Positions 1-9,559 of a DNA stretch of 64,000 bases are shown here, piece by piece (positions within the stretch are counted from its first letter, which is position 1; each line of letters begins with the position of its first letter). The stretch is from Sulfitobacter mediterraneus (GTDB lineage Bacteria > Pseudomonadota > Alphaproteobacteria > Rhodobacterales > Rhodobacteraceae), in contig NZ_QBKU01000002.1 of NCBI RefSeq assembly GCF_003054325.1, forward strand, positions 310,001 through 374,000, in the 5' to 3' direction. The position numbers and the translations under genes were made by a program. The notes beneath the pieces are model-generated. The model made no database searches and had not been told where the DNA came from. It saw only the letters and a program-made list of their open reading frames with translations.

Positions 1-983
1 ACCAGCATCAGGGACCGGCCCTTAAGCGTCAGCGTGGATCCATCCGGCGCGGTATAATCGCGGTCAGCGTTCATCCGGCGCGTCATCTGCGCCCCGCCCT
101 TTTCAAAGGTTTCTTCCAGATCGCCTTTCATCAGGCCCAGCCAATTGCCATAGGCGACCACTTTGTCTTCGGCGTCCACGGCGGCAACGCTGTCTTCGCA
201 ATCCATGATCGTGGACAGTGCCGATTCCATGATCATGTCGGACACATGCGCAGGATCAGTTTTGCCGATGGCATGCTCCGCGTCGATCTGTACTTCGATG
301 TGCAGACCCTTGTTCTTGAGCAGGATCGCCGATGGCGCATCCACCCCGCCGCGATATCCGGCAAACTGGTCGGGGTTGGCCAATGCGGGCGCCAATGCCC
401 CGTCCACAACACTATATCCACTCACATCCGCATGACTGCCACCGGCCAGCGGCGCAACCTCATCCAGAAACGCCTTGGCTTTGGCTACAACACGCGCACC
501 GCGCTCTGGGTCATAGCCGCCCTTTTCAGGCAGATCGCCCAGCGCATCGGTGCCATAAAACGCATCATAGAGGCTGCCCCAACGGGCGTTGGCGGCGTTC
601 AGCGCAAAGCGGGCGTTGGTGATCGGCACCACCAATTGCGGCCCCGGCACCTGAGCGATCTCGGGATCAACATTGGTGGTCTCAATGGAAAACGCGCCGC
701 CCTCAGGCACCAGATACCCAATGTCGCGCAGAAATGCGGTATAGGCCGCCGCGTCATGGGCCTGACCTTTGTGATCCTTGTGCCAGCCGTCGACTTTGGC
801 CTGAATCTCCGCACGGGCCTGCAGCAAGCTGCGGTTTTTTGGCCCCAAGTCGTGAACAAGCGATGAAAACCCGGACCAAAACGCATCTGCGTCCACGCCG
901 GTGCCCGGCAAGGCTTTGGTTTCGATAAAATCCGCCAGCAGCGGGTCAACCTGCAACCCGTGTTTATCGGTCCTGTTTGTCAC
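1..983 (-). CDS. glcB: Malate synthase G, N-terminal part (gene runs off the window)
   Basis: This is the first ~327 residues of malate synthase G, which condenses glyoxylate and acetyl-CoA to malate in the glyoxylate bypass. The open frame continues past position 1, so the C-terminal half is missing. The family-specific stretch [17 protein letters not shown] followed by [16 protein letters not shown] identifies it, and residues such as [20 protein letters not shown] upstream also fit GlcB. The start is a GTG at 983 preceded by GGAGGA at 7-nt spacing. It is divergent from the pepN side. A small A+T-rich palindrome about 75 bp upstream may be part of its promoter. Identity is secure; regulation is unknown. 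Confidence 0.93.
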   Translation of the reverse strand, partial: MTNRTDKHGLQVDPLLADFIETKALPGTGVDADAFWSGFSSLVHDLGPKNRSLLQARAEIQAKVDGWHKDHKGQAHDAAAYTAFLRDIGYLVPEGGAFSIETTNVDPEIAQVPGPQLVVPITNARFALNAANARWGSLYDAFYGTDALGDLPEKGGYDPERGARVVAKAKAFLDEVAPLAGGSHADVSGYSVVDGALAPALANPDQFAGYRGGVDAPSAILLKNKGLHIEVQIDAEHAIGKTDPAHVSDMIMESALSTIMDCEDSVAAVDAEDKVVAYGNWLGLMKGDLEETFEKGGAQMTRRMNADRDYTAPDGSTLTLKGRSLML

Positions 984-1055
984 GATGCGCTCCTCCAGTG
1001 CAGTGTTCGGCTTTGCCGCATTTATCCATATTGTCGCAGTGATACAAGTTAGGGC

Positions 1056-1072
1056 GGTAAAATAATATTACC
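1056..1072. promoter_or_regulatory. A+T-rich inverted repeat upstream of glcB
   Basis: GGTAA and TTACC arms (1056-1060 and 1068-1072) flank AATAATA, in an A+T-rich patch inside the 199-bp gap between glcB and the next gene. The position, about 75 bp upstream of the glcB start, suits an operator or promoter element. No regulator can be assigned from sequence. The rest of the gap holds the terminator at 1134-1163 and nothing else recognisable. Confidence 0.25.
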
Positions 1073-1133
1073 AATTCTTAAAGGCAGCGATTCTTTTCAG
1101 CCATGTCATCGCCAGAGCATGCCCCGCAAACGC

Positions 1134-1163
1134 AAAAAGCACACCCCGAAGGATGTGCTTTGT
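1134..1163 (-). terminator. Rho-independent terminator of the 63-residue membrane protein gene
   Basis: A perfect 8-bp stem (1136-1143 with 1154-1161, AAAGCACA against TGTGCTTT) is followed on the minus strand by a run of T residues. It lies 20 bp past the stop codon of the minus-strand gene at 1183-1374, and so closes that single-gene unit before glcB. Confidence 0.75.
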
Positions 1164-1182
1164 GACTTGGTTGTCGTTTGCG

Positions 1183-1374
1183 TCAGTTGCTCGGCTGAAC
1201 AGTTGTTTCCGTCCCGATCAAGGTCTCCGCGCTTGGCTCAGAGCCATTCATCAGCGCAAAGATAACAACCCCCAAAAGCATCAGCCCGCCAAAGATCATC
1301 GCGCCTTTGATCCCCAAAAGCGGCGGACGGTGATTTTCTTTCTGGGTCTCGATATTTGTGTCAGGTGCAGACAT
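1183..1374 (-). CDS. Small single-span membrane protein, unknown function
   Basis: This 63-residue protein has a hydrophilic N-terminus (about 24 residues), one hydrophobic segment (GAMIFGGLMLLGVVIFALMNG, roughly residues 24-43) and a short polar tail, so a single-pass inner-membrane protein is likely. Support for a real gene: GAGG spaced correctly before the ATG, a clear terminator just after the stop, and no competing ORF. It is divergent from pepN, 103 bp away. I do not recognise a family. Function is unknown. Confidence 0.6.
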   Translation of the reverse strand: MSAPDTNIETQKENHRPPLLGIKGAMIFGGLMLLGVVIFALMNGSEPSAETLIGTETTVQPSN

Positions 1375-1477
1375 TGGCTCTTCCTCTCATCAGCTTCGGT
1401 TCAGACCCGGTTGCGGGTCTCCGTTCAGGGACATAACGTGCGGCAAAACAAATTGTTCCATCTCAAGGATCTGCCCC

Positions 1478-4030
1478 ATGCCTGACACTGCCCCCGAAAC
1501 CATCTATCTTGCCGATTACACCCCCTTCGGTTTCATCGTGGACAGCGTGGCGCTGACCTTTGATCTGGATCCCCGCGCCACCCGTGTGACCAGCCGCATC
1601 GCCTTTCGGCGCAATCCAGAGGCCTCGGATTTTGATTTCTTCCTGCATGGTGAACAGCTCAAGCTGATCTCGACCAAGATCGACGGCGCAGCGGTTTCGC
1701 CCAAGATCACCGACAAAGGGCTAAGCTGCGATGTGCCGGACACCCCGTTTGTGTTTGAGGCGGAGGTCGAGATTGATCCAACCGGCAACACCGCGCTTGA
1801 GGGGCTTTACATGTCCAACGGCATGTATTGCACCCAGTGTGAGGCCGAAGGCTTTCGCAAGATCACCTATTACCCCGACCGCCCCGATGTCATGGCCACC
1901 TTCAAGGTGAAGATTAACGGCCCGCATCCGGTGCTTTTGTCCAATGGCAATCCTGTCAGCAGCTCAGAGCATCACGCCGAGTGGTATGATCCATGGCCCA
2001 AGCCCGCCTATCTTTTTGCATTGGTTGCCGGTGATCTGATCGCCCATCCGGGTGAATTTACCACCCAAAGCGGGCGCAAGGTGGATCTGAACCTCTATGT
2101 GCGTCCCGGCGACGAGGGCAAATGCGCCTTCGGCATGGAGGCGTTGATCGCCTCGATGAAATGGGACGAAGAGGTTTACGGTCGCGAATATGATCTTGAT
2201 CTGTTCAACATCGTTGCTGTGGACGATTTCAACATGGGCGCGATGGAAAACAAGGGGCTGAACATCTTCAACTCCTCCGCCGTCCTCGCCTCCCCCGAGA
2301 CGTCAACCGACATGAATTTTGAACGGATCGAGGCGATTATCGCCCATGAGTATTTCCACAACTGGACCGGCAACCGCATCACCTGCCGTGACTGGTTCCA
2401 GCTGTGCCTCAAAGAGGGGCTGACCGTCTATCGCGACAGCCAGTTCACCTCTGACATGCGCTCTGCGGCGGTCAAACGGATCTCCGACGTGATTGACCTG
2501 CGCGGGCGCCAGTTCGCCGAGGATCAAGGGCCACTGGCCCACCCGGTGCGCCCCGAGAGCTTTCAAGAGATCAACAACTTCTACACCGCCACCGTTTATG
2601 AAAAGGGCGCCGAAGTGATCGGGATGCTCAAAACCCTTGTTGGCGATGACGCCTATGCCAAGGCGTTGGATCTTTACTTTGAGCGCCACGATGGCGATGC
2701 GGCCACGATTGAGGATTGGCTGAAGGTGTTTGAAGACACCACAGGCCGTGATCTGTCGCAGTTCAAGCGTTGGTATGGGCAGGCCGGCACCCCGCGCCTG
2801 AGCGTTGAAGAGGCTTGGGAGGACGGCACGCTGACCCTGACCTTTGCGCAGCACACCCCGCCCAGTGTCGCCACACCCGATCCGCAACCGCAGGTGATCC
2901 CGATTGCCACCGGCCTGATTGGCCCCAATGGAAACGAACTGGCTGAAACCCGCATTCTGGAAATGACCGAAGCCAGACAAAGCTTTGTCTTTGAAGGGCT
3001 GGGCGCACAGCCTGTGGCCTCGATCCTGCGCGGGTTCTCGGCTCCTGTTGTCCTGACTCATGAGCTGTCTGACGCGGATCGTGCGCATTTGCTGGCCCAT
3101 GACACCGACACATTCAACCGTTGGGAGGCCGGACGCACCATGGCGCGGCAATCCCTGCTGGCGATGATCACCAAGGGCGCCGCCCCTGACAGCGCCTATC
3201 TGGATGGCATTCATGCGGTGGTTTGTGACGCTTCGCTTGATCCGGCCTACCGCGCCTTGATGCTGGGCCTGCCCAGCCAATCTGATCTGGCCTCCGCCCT
3301 GCATGACCAAGGGCAAGTGCCAGACCCCGCCGCGATCTACCGCGCCGGTGAAGCCATGCGCGATGCCATGGCCGCGCGTTTTGCCGATAAAGCGCAGTCG
3401 ATCTATGACGCTTGCAAGATCGGCGCGCCCTATGATCCGGGCGCCGAGCAGGCGGGCAAACGCAGCCTTGGCAATGCCATGCTGTCGCTGATCACCCGCC
3501 GCACAAATGGGGATCTGGCGCAGGCGCAATATGACGCGGCAGACAACATGACCCAACAGCTCAGTGCGCTGGCCTGTTTGATCCACGCGGGTGACGGCGA
3601 GACAGCCCTCGCCAAGTTTGAAAGCCAATGGCGCGATGACCGGCTGGTGATGGACAAATGGTTCGGCCTTCAGGTGCTTGAGGCCAAGCCGGACGAGGCC
3701 GCCGCCGTCGCCGATACCTTGACCAAGCATAGCGATTTCAACTGGAAGAACCCGAACCGCTTCCGCGCTGTTTTTGGCAGCCTGTCGGTGCATCACGCCG
3801 GATTTCATCACGCCAGCGGCGATGCCTATACCCTGCTGGCTGACTGGTTGATCAAACTGGATGCGGTGAACCCGCAAACAACGGCGCGGATGTGCACCGC
3901 CTTTCAAACATGGAAACGCTATGATGCGGATCGCCAGGCCAAGGCCGCCGCCGCATTGGACCGTATCCTTGCAACCCCAGACCTTAGCCCCGACACAACA
4001 GAGATGCTGACCCGCATCCGGGGGGTGTAA
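1478..4030 (+). CDS. pepN: Aminopeptidase N (M1 family)
   Basis: Zinc aminopeptidase of the M1 family, 850 residues, close to the usual bacterial PepN length. The exopeptidase motif GAMENKGLNIFNS precedes the zinc site HEYFH-X18-E (H290, H294, E313), and the E. coli-type context NWTGNRITCRDWFQL is present. It should remove N-terminal residues from cytoplasmic peptides. The frame is open further upstream, but the ATG at 1478 follows AAGGAT and begins the conserved N-terminus (MPDTAPETIYLADY), so it is chosen over 1358. The next gene starts 1 bp after the stop, suggesting co-transcription with the dehydrogenase. The 17 bp around the start (1466-1482) recur exactly at the pyc start. Confidence 0.95.
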   Translation: MPDTAPETIYLADYTPFGFIVDSVALTFDLDPRATRVTSRIAFRRNPEASDFDFFLHGEQLKLISTKIDGAAVSPKITDKGLSCDVPDTPFVFEAEVEIDPTGNTALEGLYMSNGMYCTQCEAEGFRKITYYPDRPDVMATFKVKINGPHPVLLSNGNPVSSSEHHAEWYDPWPKPAYLFALVAGDLIAHPGEFTTQSGRKVDLNLYVRPGDEGKCAFGMEALIASMKWDEEVYGREYDLDLFNIVAVDDFNMGAMENKGLNIFNSSAVLASPETSTDMNFERIEAIIAHEYFHNWTGNRITCRDWFQLCLKEGLTVYRDSQFTSDMRSAAVKRISDVIDLRGRQFAEDQGPLAHPVRPESFQEINNFYTATVYEKGAEVIGMLKTLVGDDAYAKALDLYFERHDGDAATIEDWLKVFEDTTGRDLSQFKRWYGQAGTPRLSVEEAWEDGTLTLTFAQHTPPSVATPDPQPQVIPIATGLIGPNGNELAETRILEMTEARQSFVFEGLGAQPVASILRGFSAPVVLTHELSDADRAHLLAHDTDTFNRWEAGRTMARQSLLAMITKGAAPDSAYLDGIHAVVCDASLDPAYRALMLGLPSQSDLASALHDQGQVPDPAAIYRAGEAMRDAMAARFADKAQSIYDACKIGAPYDPGAEQAGKRSLGNAMLSLITRRTNGDLAQAQYDAADNMTQQLSALACLIHAGDGETALAKFESQWRDDRLVMDKWFGLQVLEAKPDEAAAVADTLTKHSDFNWKNPNRFRAVFGSLSVHHAGFHHASGDAYTLLADWLIKLDAVNPQTTARMCTAFQTWKRYDADRQAKAAAALDRILATPDLSPDTTEMLTRIRGV

Positions 4031-4031
4031 G

Positions 4032-4769
4032 ATGCGCCCGGTTTGTCTGATCACAGGGGCCTCTGCGGGCATCGGCGCGGCCTGCGCTGTGCTAGCGGCC
4101 AATCGCGGTTATGATCTTGCGCTGACCTATAACTCTGACCCCAAGGGCGCAGAGGATATCGCCGATCAGGCCCGTGCAGCCGGGGCAAAGGTGCTGGTCT
4201 TGCAACTGGATGTGGCGGACCCTGAAGCGATTGACGCTATGTATTCTGGTGTGGATGATCACTTTGGGCGGCTGGATGCGCTGATCAACAACGCTGGCAT
4301 TGTTGCGCCGGCGGAACGGCTGACGGGAATGGACCATGCCCGCCTGCGCCAGATCTTTGACGTCAACGTGATTGGCGCGATCCTGGTGGCCAAGGGGGCC
4401 GTGGCGCGGATGGAACCTGCGGGCAGCGGTGTGATCGTGAACATATCTTCAGCTGCGGCGCGGCTTGGATCGGCCAACCAATACCTCGACTATGCCGCCA
4501 GCAAAGGCGCGATCGACACCTTTACCAAGGGGCTTTCGGATGAGGTTGCGCCGTCGGGCATACGGGTGATGGCCGTGGCACCGGGCCTGATTGAAACCGA
4601 CATCCACATGAAAGGCGGCCAGCCGGACCGCGCCGCGCGGCTGGGCGGCGGCACACCTTTGGGCCGCGCTGGCAGCGCCGAAGAGGTCGCCAATGCGGTG
4701 ATCTGGCTGCTGGGAGACGAGGCGTCTTATGTCACAGGATCGGTTCTGGATGTCACCGGAGGCCGCTGA
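4032..4769 (+). CDS. Short-chain dehydrogenase/reductase (FabG-like SDR)
   Basis: Classical SDR of 245 residues. The cofactor motif TGASAGIG is at residues 8-15, NNAG is near residue 86, and the catalytic Ser and YxxxK occur in NISSAAARLGSANQYLDYAASK. The C-terminal VTGSVLDVTGGR is typical of the FabG-like branch. The substrate cannot be told from sequence; annotations of such proteins range from sugar or glucose dehydrogenase to 3-oxoacyl reductase. It starts 1 bp after pepN stops. Its own last 41 bp overlap the next gene in another frame. Confidence 0.88.
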   Translation: MRPVCLITGASAGIGAACAVLAANRGYDLALTYNSDPKGAEDIADQARAAGAKVLVLQLDVADPEAIDAMYSGVDDHFGRLDALINNAGIVAPAERLTGMDHARLRQIFDVNVIGAILVAKGAVARMEPAGSGVIVNISSAAARLGSANQYLDYAASKGAIDTFTKGLSDEVAPSGIRVMAVAPGLIETDIHMKGGQPDRAARLGGGTPLGRAGSAEEVANAVIWLLGDEASYVTGSVLDVTGGR

Positions 4770-5208
4770 ACCCGTTGAAATCGGGCTGCGCTTTCGCCGC
4801 TCCGCCCGCAACCGCGGCACCGTCATCACCCTTGGTGTGATCTGGGTGGTGCTGCTTGCCGCTCTTTTGATGCTGGATGCGGCATGGTGGATCATTGCCT
4901 TTCTGGGGGCCTTCACCCTACCCGCGCTATGGGATCTGGCCCGCGACACGCAAAGCGGGCTGGATCTGTCAGAGACCGATCTCAGTTGGTTCACAGGGCG
5001 CCGCAGCGCCGAGATCGCGCTTGAGGACATTGATCATATGCGTCTGGACACTCGGCTGGATTTTTCGGTGCGGGCCACTGCAGTGCTCAAGACAGGTCGC
5101 AAGGTCCGCCTGCCCTTTGAATGCACACCGCCGCATCAAGCCTTTGAGGATGCATTGAGCGCACTAGGGATACAGGTGCGGCGCACCCATTTCCAACTGC
5201 GTCAGTAG
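4729..5208 (+). CDS. Membrane protein with a small cytoplasmic PH-like domain
   Basis: 159 residues. Two closely packed hydrophobic segments at about residues 33-62 form a hairpin, followed by a beta-rich soluble part (GLDLSETDLSWFTGRRSAEIALEDIDHMRLDTRLDFS, shown here only by its ends) that resembles bacterial PH/YdbT-type domains. The start at 4729 has GAGG six bases upstream and lies 41 bp inside the dehydrogenase gene, an arrangement favouring translational coupling. The 3' end overlaps the convergent transglycosylase gene by 7 bp. Function is unknown. Confidence 0.65.
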   Translation: MSQDRFWMSPEAAEPVEIGLRFRRSARNRGTVITLGVIWVVLLAALLMLDAAWWIIAFLGAFTLPALWDLARDTQSGLDLSETDLSWFTGRRSAEIALEDIDHMRLDTRLDFSVRATAVLKTGRKVRLPFECTPPHQAFEDALSALGIQVRRTHFQLRQ

Positions 5209-5924
5209 TCAGGGGAGGCAGGTCGCGCCTTGGGCCGCTGTTTGTCCAGACGGGTGCAATAGGCCTGTTTGCGCAGCCAACCGGCCATGTCGCGGCGTTT
5301 GGATGCGGAATGCATAGGCCCCCAATCGGCCGTTACCCCCTGCCCCTTGCGGCCCCGATAACCATGGATCACCCCGTCACGCGGAACGGTATGGGCCATG
5401 ATCCGCACAGCGCAGCTCAGGTTGGCCGCGCCGTCTTTGAGCGATTGACCGGTGCGGGCGTTGCATTTGTAGCCCCGCGCCGTTGCTGGCAGGATTTGCA
5501 GCAATCCATACCAGCGCCCGCCGCCGCCCACGGCCCAAGGCCGATAGGTGCTTTCGTGTTTGGCCAGTGCAGACATGAAGCCAACCCAGAAATCGGCCCG
5601 TTGCTGTGCATCCGCTGCCGGATAGGCAGGGCACCATTTGGCAATATCGGCAGGCACCAGATCGGTCAGCGGTCTGCCGTGGGTCGCCAGCGCCGACAAG
5701 GCACCGCGTGTCCATGTGCTGTGTCCCTTCATATGTTGCCACCGTGTGCGCGGCAGCACCGCACGGCGCAGCGGCGGGCGCAGCTTTTTCAGCCCCGTAT
5801 CTGCCGGCACAGTCTGATCGGAAGGGGCCACCAATGCCACGGCAACAGGCGTATCGGTCTGTGCAAGGACTGCCCCCGCACCCATCCAGATCGCCAGCGC
5901 CCCCCCAAGGAACTTAGATTTCAT
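5202..5924 (-). CDS. Secreted lytic transglycosylase (SLT domain)
   Basis: 240-residue exported peptidoglycan lytic transglycosylase. An N-terminal signal peptide (MKSKFLGGALAIWMGAGAVLA) is followed by an SLT fold: the catalytic Glu lies in LAKHESTYRP, then YGLLQILPATARGY and the late Asn/Leu-rich AANLSCAVRIMAHTV. It should cleave murein glycan strands in the periplasm. An upstream TTG at 5960 is possible, but the ATG at 5924 gives a normal signal peptide; neither has a strong Shine-Dalgarno. It is divergent from the 432-residue unknown protein. Confidence 0.85.
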   Translation of the reverse strand: MKSKFLGGALAIWMGAGAVLAQTDTPVAVALVAPSDQTVPADTGLKKLRPPLRRAVLPRTRWQHMKGHSTWTRGALSALATHGRPLTDLVPADIAKWCPAYPAADAQQRADFWVGFMSALAKHESTYRPWAVGGGGRWYGLLQILPATARGYKCNARTGQSLKDGAANLSCAVRIMAHTVPRDGVIHGYRGRKGQGVTADWGPMHSASKRRDMAGWLRKQAYCTRLDKQRPKARPASPDY

Positions 5925-5960
5925 CGCGCGACTATGGGTGCCCCGCGATGCTATTTTCAA

Positions 5961-6178
5961 GTTTCTTAACGCCGGTTAACACTTCGGGGCGACAAAAAGG
6001 CGGCATTTGAGCAACTGTCCTGCCCTTTGCAACAATCCGGCACATTCTGCGCCAGACAGCGCCATAGAGCGGGTTCCAGCCCGAATTCTCCGCGAGAACA
6101 CCCCACAGCGGTCACGGTTCCGCCCCAAATCATGGGCAGATTGGACCTCGAACACAAATCACTAGGACCAAACCCGTG
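5961..6178. other. Divergent intergenic region with a TTAAC-N4-GTTAA palindrome
   Basis: This 218-bp gap separates the divergent transglycosylase and 432-residue protein genes. It contains TTAACGCCGGTTAA at 5966-5979, an inverted repeat of TTAAC half-sites 42 bp upstream of the transglycosylase ATG. The half-site recalls CtrA sites (TTAA-N7-TTAA or TTAACCAT), but the spacing differs, so assignment is doubtful. No other structure stands out. Confidence 0.3.
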
Positions 6179-7477
6179 ATGAAATCGCTGAACGACATTC
6201 TGCAAAAACACGCCAGCCCCCTGCTTGGGCTGTTGGGTAAATCGCGTGTTGGCAGCCGTCGCGGCAAATCTTTGCGCCAAGAGGATGCGATGGATCCGAT
6301 TGTCCCGCTGGCGCCATTGGTCAAACGTGACACCCTGCGCATTGCCTGCCCCGACCCCACCACCGAGGACACCCTGCGCGATCGCCATATCCGGCAGGCC
6401 CAGACATTGGTGCGCCAGGAACGCTGGGCCGAACTGACCCAGACCATCAAAGACGCCGACATGCGCCGTGAGATGACACCGGGCGCGATGCCTGTGGCCG
6501 ATCTGATGGCCTACGGCGCCCGCGCCGATGTTGTGGCCGCCGCCGAACACGCTTTGATGGATGGCAAACCGGCCAAGGGCGCACCGCTTCTGGCCGGGAT
6601 CGAAGCGCTTGAACATGTTCTGGCCGAAAACAAGGGCGATCACATCATCGGATCTATCGTTGCACAGGCGCATATGGATATCGGCTGGGCGTGGCGCGGT
6701 ACAGGCTGGGACGCAGACGTGCCAGAGTTGAACGCCAGCGCCTTTGCCGCACATTTTGACCGGGCAACGGATATCATTTCCGACTTTAACATCCAGATCC
6801 ACCAATCGGCGCTGTTGGCAGGCACAGCCTGTGCGCTTTTGGGCGGCACAGCACCCGGCAGACTGCCGGTGTCTGATCGGTATGAAAAACTGATTGATCT
6901 GAACCCCGCCAATCCGCGCGTGATGCGGGCGATGGGCAACCACCTGTTGCCGCGCTGGTACGGATCTTACGAAGAGCTTGAGCTGGAGGCGCGCCGCACC
7001 GCATCCCGGACCACAGACACATGGGGCGCAGGTGCCTATACATGGGTCTATTTCGACGCGATCTTCAACGACGAAGGGGCCTGTGCCAATCTCGATTTGC
7101 CGTTCTTTATCGAGGGCTTGCACGACATCCTTGAACGCCGCCCCGATCCCTATACCGCCAATCTGCTGGCTGCCTATTGCGCCAATGCCATTGGGCAGGC
7201 AATCTCTGGCAATGATGACGTGGATCAGATCCGCTCGCAAATTGCGGATTGCGCCCATTGGATCGTACGCCGCCACCTGACCGAACTGCACCCGATGATC
7301 TGGGCCCATGCCGCCCGCGGGTTTGACAACAATCTGCGCATCCGCTCTGCCACACGTTTTGCCGAAGCGGGCCGCGAAGATGCCGTGCGGATCATCACAA
7401 AACTGTTCCAACGCGAAATTGCTGCCGGAAAACGCATCGTTTTCACCGACACAGGGCCAATTGCACGCGCCGGATAA
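6179..7477 (+). CDS. Conserved-looking cytoplasmic protein of unknown function
   Basis: 432 residues with no signal peptide or membrane span. The N-terminus is basic (KSRVGSRRGKSLRQ); the rest is mostly helical with Ala/Leu-rich pairs, reminiscent of TPR-like repeats but without a clean consensus. Trp-rich patches such as IGWAWRGTGWDADVPELN and WGAGAYTWVYFDAIF are distinctive. The ATG at 6179 (AGGA 11 bp upstream) is preferred to the GTG overlapping it at 6176. It stands alone, 72 bp before gatB. Long, uninterrupted coding with normal codon use argues it is real. I do not recognise the family. Confidence 0.6.
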   Translation: MKSLNDILQKHASPLLGLLGKSRVGSRRGKSLRQEDAMDPIVPLAPLVKRDTLRIACPDPTTEDTLRDRHIRQAQTLVRQERWAELTQTIKDADMRREMTPGAMPVADLMAYGARADVVAAAEHALMDGKPAKGAPLLAGIEALEHVLAENKGDHIIGSIVAQAHMDIGWAWRGTGWDADVPELNASAFAAHFDRATDIISDFNIQIHQSALLAGTACALLGGTAPGRLPVSDRYEKLIDLNPANPRVMRAMGNHLLPRWYGSYEELELEARRTASRTTDTWGAGAYTWVYFDAIFNDEGACANLDLPFFIEGLHDILERRPDPYTANLLAAYCANAIGQAISGNDDVDQIRSQIADCAHWIVRRHLTELHPMIWAHAARGFDNNLRIRSATRFAEAGREDAVRIITKLFQREIAAGKRIVFTDTGPIARAG

Positions 7478-7549
7478 GCCGCAGCCTCTTGCAGCACCCC
7501 GCCCCCTGTCCTATGACCTTCGACGTTCGCCAACGCACGAGGGCCTTCC

Positions 7550-9061
7550 ATGCTTGATCTGACTTACGACACCCCGAAACCACGCGTGATCGCGGGGGCC
7601 AAGAATGACTGGGAACTGGTCATCGGGATGGAGGTGCACGCACAGGTGCAATCCAACGCCAAACTTTTCTCCGGCGCATCCACAAAATTCGGCGCAGAGC
7701 CCAACAGCAACGTGGCCTTCGTGGACGCGGCAATGCCCGGCATGTTGCCAGTGATCAACGAATATTGCGTGGAACAAGCGGTGCGCACCGGCCTTGGCCT
7801 GAAAGCGCAGATCAACCTGAAGTCGGCCTTTGACCGCAAAAACTATTTCTATCCCGATCTGCCGCAGGGTTATCAGATCTCCCAGCTTTATGAACCGATT
7901 GTCGGTGAAGGCGAAGTTTTGGTCGAGATGGGCGATGGCACGGCGCGTCTGGTCCGGGTGGAACGCATCCACATGGAACAGGACGCTGGTAAATCCATCC
8001 ACGACATGGACCCGAACATGTCTTTCGTCGATTTGAACCGCACAGGCGTCTGCCTGATGGAGATCGTAAGCCAACCGGATATTCGCGGCCCCGAAGAGGC
8101 CGCCGCCTATCTGGGCAAACTGCGTCAGATACTGCGCTACTTGGGCACCTGCAACGGTGACATGCAGTCGGGCGCGATGCGCGCAGATGTGAACGTGTCG
8201 ATCTGCCGTCCGGGCCAGTATGAGAAGTATCAGGAAACACAGGACTTTTCCCACCTCGGCACCCGCTGCGAGATCAAGAACATGAATTCCATGCGCTTTA
8301 TCCAGCAGGCAATTGAAGTCGAAGCCCGCCGCCAGATCGCAATTGTCGAGGCGGGCGGCGAAGTGGTGCAGGAAACCCGCCTGTTTGACCCAGACAAACA
8401 GGAAACCCGCTCCATGCGGTCCAAGGAAGAGGCGCATGATTATCGCTACTTCCCTGATCCCGATCTGCTGCCGCTTGAGATTGAACAAGCTTGGGTGGAT
8501 GACATCGCGGCCAATCTGCCCGAACTGCCTGACGCCAAGAAGGCCCGCTTTATCGCCGATTTCGGGCTCAGCGATTATGACGCCTCTGTCCTGACCGCCG
8601 ATCTGGACTCGGCAGGTTACTTTGAAGCCGTGGCCAAGGGCCGAGACGGGAAAATGGCCGCGAACTGGGTGATCAACGAATTGTTTGGCCGTCTGAAGAA
8701 AGACGACAAGGACATCACACAAAGCCCGGTGTCCCCCGCACATTTGGGTGCCATCGTGGATCTGATCGCGTCTGACGCAATCTCTGGCAAAATCGGCAAA
8801 GACGTCTTTGAAATCAGCTATACCACGGGCCGCGAACCGGGCGAGATTGTCGAGACCGAAGGCATGAAACAGGTGACCGACACCGGCGCGATTGAGGCCG
8901 CAGTGGACGAGATCATCGCCGCCAACCCCGATCAGGTCGCCAAAGCCAAGGAAAACCCCAAGCTGGCAGGCTGGTTTGTGGGTCAGGTGATGAAGGCCAC
9001 GGGCGGCAAGGCCAATCCAAAGGCTGTGAACCAACTGGTTGCGAAAAAGCTGAACTCATAA
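7550..9061 (+). CDS. gatB: Asp-tRNA(Asn)/Glu-tRNA(Gln) amidotransferase subunit B
   Basis: 503 residues, full length. GatB phosphorylates and helps amidate misacylated Glu-tRNA(Gln) and Asp-tRNA(Asn) within GatCAB. The signature region starts [21 protein letters not shown], followed by [19 protein letters not shown] and [20 protein letters not shown]. The C-terminal YqeY-like tail ends [11 protein letters not shown]. gatA and gatC are not in this window, so the operon is split. The thioesterase gene begins 25 bp downstream and may be co-transcribed. Confidence 0.97.
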   Translation: MLDLTYDTPKPRVIAGAKNDWELVIGMEVHAQVQSNAKLFSGASTKFGAEPNSNVAFVDAAMPGMLPVINEYCVEQAVRTGLGLKAQINLKSAFDRKNYFYPDLPQGYQISQLYEPIVGEGEVLVEMGDGTARLVRVERIHMEQDAGKSIHDMDPNMSFVDLNRTGVCLMEIVSQPDIRGPEEAAAYLGKLRQILRYLGTCNGDMQSGAMRADVNVSICRPGQYEKYQETQDFSHLGTRCEIKNMNSMRFIQQAIEVEARRQIAIVEAGGEVVQETRLFDPDKQETRSMRSKEEAHDYRYFPDPDLLPLEIEQAWVDDIAANLPELPDAKKARFIADFGLSDYDASVLTADLDSAGYFEAVAKGRDGKMAANWVINELFGRLKKDDKDITQSPVSPAHLGAIVDLIASDAISGKIGKDVFEISYTTGREPGEIVETEGMKQVTDTGAIEAAVDEIIAANPDQVAKAKENPKLAGWFVGQVMKATGGKANPKAVNQLVAKKLNS

Positions 9062-9085
9062 ACGGGGCCACCCGCAGGAGCGCCA

Positions 9086-9559
9086 ATGTCCCAGCTTTTC
9101 AGATCCCGTCCGCTCAAGGTTTTGCCAGAGTGGATTGATTTCAACGGCCATCTCAACATGGCCTATTACAACGTGTTGTTTGATCACGCGGTGGATCACG
9201 CCTACGAACAGCTCGGCTTTGGGCCAGAGTATCAAAAGACCGGCTGCACCACCTATGTGGCCGAGTTTCATATCTGCTACCTGCGTGAGTTGCACGAGGG
9301 TGACGAGGTCACGGTCACGCTGCAACTCATTGATTATGATGAGAAACGGTTCCATTATTATCAAGAGATGTGGCATGCGGATGGCTGGTGTGCCGCCACC
9401 GCCGAGGGGCTGACCCTGCATGTGGATCAATCCGGCCCGCGCGTCGCGCCGATGCCGGATGACATTCAGAAAAAGCTGGCGGCGTTCAAGACCGCGCAGG
9501 GCGATATGCCTTTGCCAGACCGTGTGGGCCGCAGTATCGGGATCAAGCGCAAAACCTGA
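9086..9559 (+). CDS. Hotdog-fold acyl-CoA thioesterase (4HBT type)
   Basis: 157 residues with the hotdog active-site stretch WIDFNGHLNMAYYNVLFDHA near the N-terminus, matching 4-hydroxybenzoyl-CoA/YbgC-like thioesterases. A typical follow-on is YVAEFHICYLRELHEGDEVTV. Substrate is unknown; relatives include betainyl-CoA thioesterases, so a short polar acyl-CoA is possible. GGAG precedes the ATG by 6 bp. The stop codon abuts the convergent haemoglobin gene with no gap. Confidence 0.85.
   Translation: MSQLFRSRPLKVLPEWIDFNGHLNMAYYNVLFDHAVDHAYEQLGFGPEYQKTGCTTYVAEFHICYLRELHEGDEVTVTLQLIDYDEKRFHYYQEMWHADGWCAATAEGLTLHVDQSGPRVAPMPDDIQKKLAAFKTAQGDMPLPDRVGRSIGIKRKT

Noticed and set aside
1399..1413. GTTC-AGACCCG-GTTG near pepN as a LexA box
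   Set aside because: The second half-site has a mismatch in a highly conserved base, and pepN has no expected SOS role.
2303..4102. 599-codon minus-strand open frame
   Set aside because: It is the shadow of pepN; its translation is low-complexity and lacks motifs. The same applies to the long antisense frames over gatB, the TPR gene, ftsZ and pyc.
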